Shown: in pieces, positions 6,984 to 8,219 of the stretch
Position numbering within the stretch: the first letter of the stretch is position 1
Layout: the number at the start of each line of letters is the position of its first letter
NCBI GenBank assembly: GCA_003153915.1
Contig: PMBX01000109.1
Coordinates: forward strand, 7,132 to 15,350
From: Phycisphaerales bacterium
GTDB lineage: Bacteria > Planctomycetota > Phycisphaerae > SM23-33
Direction of reading: 5' to 3'
Length of the DNA: 8,219 bases
Translations under genes and position numbers: made by a program
Notes under the pieces: model-generated
Seen by the model: the letters and a program-made list of their open reading frames with translations, nothing else
Told to the model about the DNA's origin: nothing
Databases searched by the model: none

Positions 6984-7980
6984 GATCCGGAGGCTGGTGG
7001 CCGAGGTTGGATTTGCGGACGAGATGGAGCATTTCTTCCAGATAGATGCGGTGGCGGTCCAGCATGTCGCCGAGCAGGCCCATCAGCAGCGACAGCAGTC
7101 CCAGCGTAAACAACGCCGCGCCGGTGAATCCGGCCCACTTGTGCGGAGAAAAGCTGCCCGTGCGAAGATAGTGGACCAGCAGGAATAATTCCAACAGCAC
7201 CGCCGGGACCATCATCGCCATCGCCATCCCGCCGAAGAGCCTCATCGGCCGGTAATCGCGGTAGCAGCGGAAGATGATCCACAGCGTGTTGACCCCGTAG
7301 CGCCACAGGTTGTTCGCCACCCGGCTGTCGCCGTGGCGGCGCACGCCCTCGACGCGGATTGGAACCTCGACCATGCGCAGGCCCTTGAACGCCAGGTTCA
7401 GGAAGACCTCCTGGGTATATGTGAAGGCGGCGATAGCGTTGAGGCTCAGCGCCGCCGCGCGGTTGTAACATCGCATCCCGCAGGAGACGTCGTGGAACCG
7501 CTGGCCCGCCAGGTGAGATACCAGGCGGCTCATCATGCGGTTGCCCCAACGCTTGAGCGGCGGCATATTGGGCGCCAGCTTCGGATCGGCGAAACGGGAG
7601 GCGGTGGCGAAGTCGGACCTTCCGGCGACCACGGGAGCGATCAGCGTGGGGATGGTGGCCGGGTCGAACTGCCCGTCGGCGTCGATGCTGACGATCAGGT
7701 CCGCGCCCATTTCCAGGGCCTTTCCGATGCCCGTCTGGAAGGCCGCGCCTACCCCTCTGCGCCTTCCGTGGCTGACCACCTTTGCCCCGGCGGCTGCGGC
7801 TTCGGCCGCCGTGGCGTCGCTGCTGCCGTCGTCCACCACCAACGCGCGGACATCGGCGACGCCCTCGATCCGCGACGGGATGCGCCGAATCACCGAACCC
7901 ACGGTGGCCTGCTCGTTCAACGCCGGAAGGATCACCACCAATCGCAGGCCCGCGGAGGAAGATTTCATCGGTTCGGTCAT
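6961..7980 (-). CDS. GT2 polyprenyl-phosphate sugar synthase-like (DPM1/GtrB/ArnC type) with two C-terminal membrane helices
   Basis: The 339-residue protein begins with a GT-A catalytic domain: VVILPALNE (15-23), VVDDGSSD (48-55), the metal-binding D-x-D in SIDADGQFD (98-106), and FHDVSCGMRCYNR (162-174) followed by TYTQEVFLN (187-195). Residues 246-270 and 284-305 are hydrophobic and form two membrane helices, as in GtrB-type enzymes. Such proteins transfer a hexose from a nucleotide sugar to undecaprenyl or dolichyl phosphate on the cytoplasmic side. The start at 7980 gives MTEPMKSSS just before the family start; no convincing Shine-Dalgarno is seen, and ATG at 7968 is possible. The frame remains open to 8067, but that extension is not family-like. 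It is the first gene of the three-gene operon and would supply the lipid-linked donor to the GT-C enzyme. The sugar is not predictable; annotation as a plain glycan GT2 is the main alternative. Confidence 0.88.
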   Translation of the reverse strand: MTEPMKSSSAGLRLVVILPALNEQATVGSVIRRIPSRIEGVADVRALVVDDGSSDATAAEAAAAGAKVVSHGRRRGVGAAFQTGIGKALEMGADLIVSIDADGQFDPATIPTLIAPVVAGRSDFATASRFADPKLAPNMPPLKRWGNRMMSRLVSHLAGQRFHDVSCGMRCYNRAAALSLNAIAAFTYTQEVFLNLAFKGLRMVEVPIRVEGVRRHGDSRVANNLWRYGVNTLWIIFRCYRDYRPMRLFGGMAMAMMVPAVLLELFLLVHYLRTGSFSPHKWAGFTGAALFTLGLLSLLMGLLGDMLDRHRIYLEEMLHLVRKSNLGHQPPDHGDADPR

Positions 7981-8120
7981 TAGTCTTGTCGGCCCCAAAC
8001 GCTTGCGGGCTGCGGAATGGCGTGAGTGTACGTGGCCCCGCCGCCGGCTGCAAGCAGCAGCCCGCACCTACCAGGGCCTTTCATGAATAGGGCGTGCAAC
8101 TCGCCCGAAGAATCCCTTAG

Positions 8121-8138
8121 AGATTGCACGCGCAATCT
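8121..8138. repeat. Perfect 7-bp inverted repeat with a 4-nt loop
   Basis: AGATTGC (8121-8127) pairs with GCAATCT (8132-8138) around ACGC. On the plus strand it is followed by TTTGTT, so it could be a weak terminator for something outside the window; on the minus strand it could be an operator or leader hairpin upstream of the GT2 gene. No plus-strand gene ends just before it, which weakens the terminator reading. Confidence 0.5.
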
Positions 8139-8163
8139 TTGTTGGTTTAGTCATTGCGCGAGC
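8127..8163. repeat. Second inverted repeat overlapping the first
   Basis: CGCGCAAT (8129-8136) is the exact reverse complement of ATTGCGCG (8153-8160), with 16 nt between them. Beyond an A/A mismatch the outer GC pairs with GC (8126-8127 with 8162-8163) also match. It shares its left arm with the right arm of the neighbouring hairpin, so the two structures exclude each other. Confidence 0.45.
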
Positions 8164-8193
8164 TACAAGGCTTCGGTGAGGCTTCGACGGTGA

Positions 8194-8219
8194 GCTCAGC
8201 CGAACCGCTCAGCCGAACC
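8194..8219. repeat. Two tandem 13-bp direct repeats at the window edge
   Basis: GCTCAGCCGAACC occurs at 8194-8206 and again at 8207-8219, back to back and identical. The array may continue past the window. The first copy overlaps the palindrome TGAGCTCA (8191-8198), and TTCGGTGAG (8172-8180) can pair with CTCAGCCGAA (8195-8204) leaving one bulged G. The sequence resembles dispersed palindromic intergenic repeats seen in many bacterial genomes. Confidence 0.65.

Larger units (their letters stand above)
7981..8219. other. Region upstream of the glycosylation operon without a convincing gene
   Basis: No reading frame here looks like a recognisable protein on either strand. I saw no clear -35/-10 pair for the minus-strand operon, although its promoter should lie here or beyond the window edge. 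The region contains the inverted repeats at 8121-8163 and the tandem repeats at 8194-8219, and a 34-codon minus-strand frame (7980-8084) discussed among the findings. Confidence 0.6.

Noticed and set aside
7981..8067. N-terminal extension of the GT2 frame up to 8067
   Set aside because: The extra 29 residues are Arg/Ala-rich and not family-like; GT2 homologs begin shortly before the PALNE motif.
8083..8193. 36-codon Cys-rich plus-strand frame starting ATG at 8083
   Set aside because: No ribosome site, overlaps the inverted repeats, and ends inside the repeat region; likely chance.

Overview
The window is GC-rich, gene-dense bacterial DNA with six genes in two convergent blocks. No rRNA, tRNA, transposase or CRISPR array is visible. 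I cannot fix the phylum. High GC, ATG/GTG starts that often lack a clear Shine-Dalgarno, an atpD/atpC pair split by another gene, and a bulky sensor/receiver protein would suit an environmental Gram-negative such as a planctomycete-like bacterium, but that is only a guess.

Plus-strand block (1-3360): the 3' end of atpD (F1 ATP synthase beta), a small nitroreductase-family flavoprotein, atpC (epsilon), then a PAS-GAF-receiver signalling protein. The nitroreductase lies between the normally adjacent atpD and atpC, 26 nt behind atpD, in the same direction and with its own ribosome site. The signalling gene follows atpC after 91 nt and has a good sigma70-type promoter of its own, so it is probably at least partly independent of the ATP synthase operon.

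Minus-strand block (8219 to 3376, read right to left): three overlapping genes form a tight operon. First is a GT2 polyprenyl-phosphate sugar synthase-like enzyme with two C-terminal membrane helices. Next is an unusual fusion of a DUF354/GT-B-like domain to an LPG-synthase/UPF0104-type multi-span membrane domain. Last is a GT-C (PMT/ArnT-like) membrane glycosyltransferase. Together they resemble a lipid-linked sugar module: charge the lipid with sugar, move it across the membrane, transfer the sugar to an acceptor outside. This is the most interesting system in the window, though its acceptor and sugar cannot be read from sequence.

The two blocks meet tail to tail at 3361-3375, where one 10-bp inverted repeat contains both stop codons. 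The right edge (7981-8219) has no convincing gene. It holds two overlapping inverted repeats and, at the very end, two tandem 13-bp repeats resembling dispersed palindromic intergenic repeats.
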